Positions 51,029 to 52,980 of a DNA stretch of 52,980 nucleotides are shown piece after piece. Source of the stretch: Pseudomonadota bacterium (GTDB lineage Bacteria > Pseudomonadota > Gammaproteobacteria > Burkholderiales > Burkholderiaceae_C); NCBI GenBank assembly GCA_021830925.1, contig JAKBNS010000242.1, forward strand, positions 1 to 52,980, read 5' to 3'. Numbering within the stretch: position 1 is the stretch's first letter; each line of letters begins with the position of its first letter. The position numbers and the translations under genes are program-made. Under the pieces are notes generated by a model. That model was not told the DNA's origin, made no database searches, and was given only the letters and a program-made list of their open reading frames with translations.

Positions 51029-52546
51029 ATGATCTCCCTGTCTTCCCCGCGGTCGCCGTCCGCGCCCGCGCAGCCTTCGTCGTCCCCGCCCGCCGCGCCG
51101 TCAGGCCATCACGGCTGGGCGCTGGCCATGCTGCTCATCGGCGCCATCCTGCCGCCGCTGGACTACTTCATCGTCAACCTCGCGTTGCCGGCCATCCACG
51201 CCGGGATCGGCGCCAGTGACTCGCAACTGCAGTTCGTGATCTCGGCCTATGCGTGCGCCAACGCGGTGGTGCTGATCACCGGCGGACGCCTGGGCGATCT
51301 GTACGGACGCAAGCGCATGTTCATGATCGCGATGGCCGGTTTTGTCGCCGCATCCGCGCTGTGCGGCATGGCCCCCGACGCCAACGTGCTGATCGCCGGG
51401 CGCGTGCTGCAGGGGGTGTTCGCCGCCACGCTGACCCCGCAGGTGCTGGCCACTATTCGCAGCGTGTTCAGCCCGCACGAGCAGGTGCGCGTGATGGGGC
51501 TGTTCGGCTTCGTCTACGGGCTGGCCGCGGTCATCGGCCAGCTGGGCGGAGGCGCGCTGATCAGCCTGCATCCCTTCGGCCTGGGCTGGCGCGCCATTTT
51601 CCTGGTCAACCTGCCCATCGGCCTGGTGGCCCTGTTCGGCAGCTGGCGCCATCTGCCGGAGAACCGGCCTCCGCGCGGCGCCGGCATCGACCTGCCCGGC
51701 ACGCTGCTGCTGTCGATGTTCCTGCTCGCGCTGATCGTTCCCCTGACGCGCGGGCCCGAGGTGGGCTGGCCGCTGTGGACCTGGCTGGGCTTCGCGGCGG
51801 CCGCCGTGCTGCTGCCCCTGTTCATCGGCGTGGAGCGCGCCCGGCTGGCGCGCGGGCACGATCCGCTGCTCGACCTGCGCCTGTTCGCCAATCCGGTGGT
51901 CACGCTCGGCCTGTTGCTGGCGTTCCTCTTCTACTGGATGAGCGTGTTCTTCCTGGCCTTCGGGATCTATCTGCAAAGCGGGCTGCAATGGACCCCGCTG
52001 CAGGCCGGGCTTGCCATCCTGCCCTTCGGGCTGGGCTTCCTGGCGGCACCGTTGCTGCTGCCCCGTCTGGTCGCGCGCCTGGGCGCGCAGCCCACGTTGA
52101 GCGCCAGTTTCGCGATGCTGTCGGTGGGTCTGGGCCTGGCCGCGCAGTGGGCCGGCGCGCGCGCACCCGGCTGGGCCTTCTACGCCGGGTTGGTGGTGGC
52201 CGGCGCGGGCCAGGGGCTGACCCTGCCGTCGGTGCTGCGCATCGTGCTGGGCGAGGTCGCGCCGGAACGAGCTGGCGTGGCCTCGGGCATGATCACCGCG
52301 ATGTTGCAGATCGGCTCGGCGGTGGGCGCGGCGGTGCTCGGCGGGGTGTTCTTCGCCGCGCTGGGCCCGCACCCCGACGCGGCTGCGTACCTGTACGCCT
52401 TCCGCCACGCGCTGCATGCGCTGCTGCTGGTGCTCGTGGCCTGCATCGCGCTGTCCCTGCTGTTCGCGCCGCTGCACGCGCGTCGCCGGCGCCGGGCGCT
52501 TTCGCCTTCGCCTTGCGCGATGCGCGAGGGGGCGACCAGGCCCTAG
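51029..52546 (+). CDS. MFS transporter, DHA2 family
   Basis: A 505-residue, probably 14-TM exporter. LDYFIVNLALPAIHAGIGA near 43-61 and GGRLGDLYGRKRMFM near 86-100 are DHA2/EmrB-like; motif C appears as GQLGGGALISLHPFGLGWRAIFLVNLPIG. The ATG at 51029 is preferred, as the region upstream to 50966 is low-complexity and contains the inverted repeat. Substrate unknown; no membrane fusion protein gene adjoins. Confidence 0.88.
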   Translation: MISLSSPRSPSAPAQPSSSPPAAPSGHHGWALAMLLIGAILPPLDYFIVNLALPAIHAGIGASDSQLQFVISAYACANAVVLITGGRLGDLYGRKRMFMIAMAGFVAASALCGMAPDANVLIAGRVLQGVFAATLTPQVLATIRSVFSPHEQVRVMGLFGFVYGLAAVIGQLGGGALISLHPFGLGWRAIFLVNLPIGLVALFGSWRHLPENRPPRGAGIDLPGTLLLSMFLLALIVPLTRGPEVGWPLWTWLGFAAAAVLLPLFIGVERARLARGHDPLLDLRLFANPVVTLGLLLAFLFYWMSVFFLAFGIYLQSGLQWTPLQAGLAILPFGLGFLAAPLLLPRLVARLGAQPTLSASFAMLSVGLGLAAQWAGARAPGWAFYAGLVVAGAGQGLTLPSVLRIVLGEVAPERAGVASGMITAMLQIGSAVGAAVLGGVFFAALGPHPDAAAYLYAFRHALHALLLVLVACIALSLLFAPLHARRRRRALSPSPCAMREGATRP

Positions 52547-52582
52547 CCTAGGGGCACGCCGCCATGGCGTTTCCATCGACGT

Positions 52583-52609
52583 GGGAATTCGGGGAATTCG
52601 GGGAATTCG
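52583..52609. repeat. three exact tandem copies of a 9-bp unit
   Basis: GGGAATTCG repeated three times without a mismatch, in the 142-bp gap before the permease gene. It is AT-richer than its surroundings. The rest of the gap shows only a weak -10-like CATAAT near 52643. Confidence 0.95.
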
Positions 52610-52688
52610 CATGCGCGAGTCCGCGCTGCGCACGAGCCACCCATAATGTTTCGCCAGTGCCGGGATGGCCCCGGTCGCGAGGCCTTCG

Positions 52689-52980
52689 ATGGACCCCACC
52701 GGAATCCACAGCCTGCAGCAACGTCTGCACAATCGCCACATCCAGCTCATCGCGCTCGGCGGCGCCGTCGGTACCGGGCTTTTCCTCGGTTCCGCGGGCG
52801 TGCTGGAACGTGCCGGGCCGTCGATGCTGCTGGCCTACGCCTTCGCCGGCGCGCTGGTGTTCCTGATCATGCGATTCCTGGGGGAAATGCTGGTCGAGAC
52901 CCCGGTGTCCAGTTCCTTCAGCTATTTCGCCGATCGCTACTGGAGTCGCTTCGCGGGCTACTTCTCCGGCTGGAACACCG
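52689..52980 (+). CDS. amino acid permease, APC/AAT family (partial)
   Basis: The first 97 residues are present; the window edge cuts the rest. LHNRHIQLIALGGAVGTGLFLGS (13-35) is the signature of the AAT group (AroP, CycA, ProY, GabP), and MRFLGEMLVETPVSSSFSYFA follows at about 61-81. Imports amino acids with protons. Specificity cannot be told from this part. Confidence 0.9.
   Translation, partial: MDPTGIHSLQQRLHNRHIQLIALGGAVGTGLFLGSAGVLERAGPSMLLAYAFAGALVFLIMRFLGEMLVETPVSSSFSYFADRYWSRFAGYFSGWNT

Noticed and set aside
1-52980. CRISPR arrays, tRNA or rRNA genes, insertion sequences, prophage, att sites or replication origin
   Set aside because: No spaced direct-repeat array, cloverleaf, transposase, integrase or DnaA-box cluster was seen on reading both strands; no gap over 300 bases exists to hide one.

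Overview
The window is about 53 kb of very GC-rich (roughly 70%) bacterial chromosome. It is densely packed, with many 1-4 nt start/stop overlaps and no gene-free stretch over 300 bases. DUF6502, DUF3079, a narXL-narK-narGHJI cluster followed by a PpiC-type isomerase, and many LysR/AraC/TetR regulators paired divergently with metabolic genes all suggest a nitrate-respiring betaproteobacterium, probably Burkholderiales. That placement is inference from gene content. I see no rRNA, tRNA, CRISPR array, transposase or phage gene.

Layout. 0-6.4 kb: gamma-glutamyltransferase homologue, DUF4359 protein, membrane PAS-GGDEF diguanylate cyclase, LysE/ArgO exporter, GDCCVxC zinc-ribbon protein, then an exported metallo-beta-lactamase-fold protein with an altered metal site and a c-type cytochrome behind an FNR-like box. 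6.5-10.8 kb: Crp-type regulator, SDR/AraC divergent pair, two tandem tautomerases divergent from a LysR. 10.8-18.9 kb: a divergon around one palindromic promoter; leftward a lipoprotein, a stand-alone EAL phosphodiesterase and a PMT-family glycosyltransferase, rightward DUF6502, a DUF5666 lipoprotein and a methyltransferase. 18.9-21.1 kb: carotenoid oxygenase and TetR with duplicated operator-like sites. 21.1-27.4 kb (minus strand): DHA2 efflux pump, TetR, alpha/beta hydrolase, an Arg-rich leader ORF with a terminator hairpin, argD, a class C beta-lactamase and a VC0807-family membrane protein. 27.6-31.7 kb: LysR, ThDP-dependent enzyme and AAHS aromatic-acid transporter.

31.8-48.1 kb is the anaerobic-respiration part. 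A CLC anion transporter overlaps an HPP-family (nitrite-transporter-like) protein; both carry CBS domains. Then come ytfE and DUF3079, divergent from nsrR-narX-narL. There the NO-sensing repressor gene overlaps the nitrate sensor kinase gene by ATGA. Next are narK, narGHJI, a parvulin-type isomerase and DUF2214. Nitrate entry, reduction, nitrate sensing, NO sensing and iron-sulfur repair are thus grouped together. 48.2-53 kb: two tandem paralogous NAD(P)-binding reductases with a divergent XRE regulator, a second DHA2 pump, and the start of an amino-acid permease cut by the window edge.

The most promising poorly described modules are the lipoprotein/EAL/glycosyltransferase-DUF6502/DUF5666 divergon, the FNR-box-linked cytochrome plus degenerate MBL pair, the CLC-HPP pair, the ytfE-DUF3079 pair, and the Arg-rich leader before argD.
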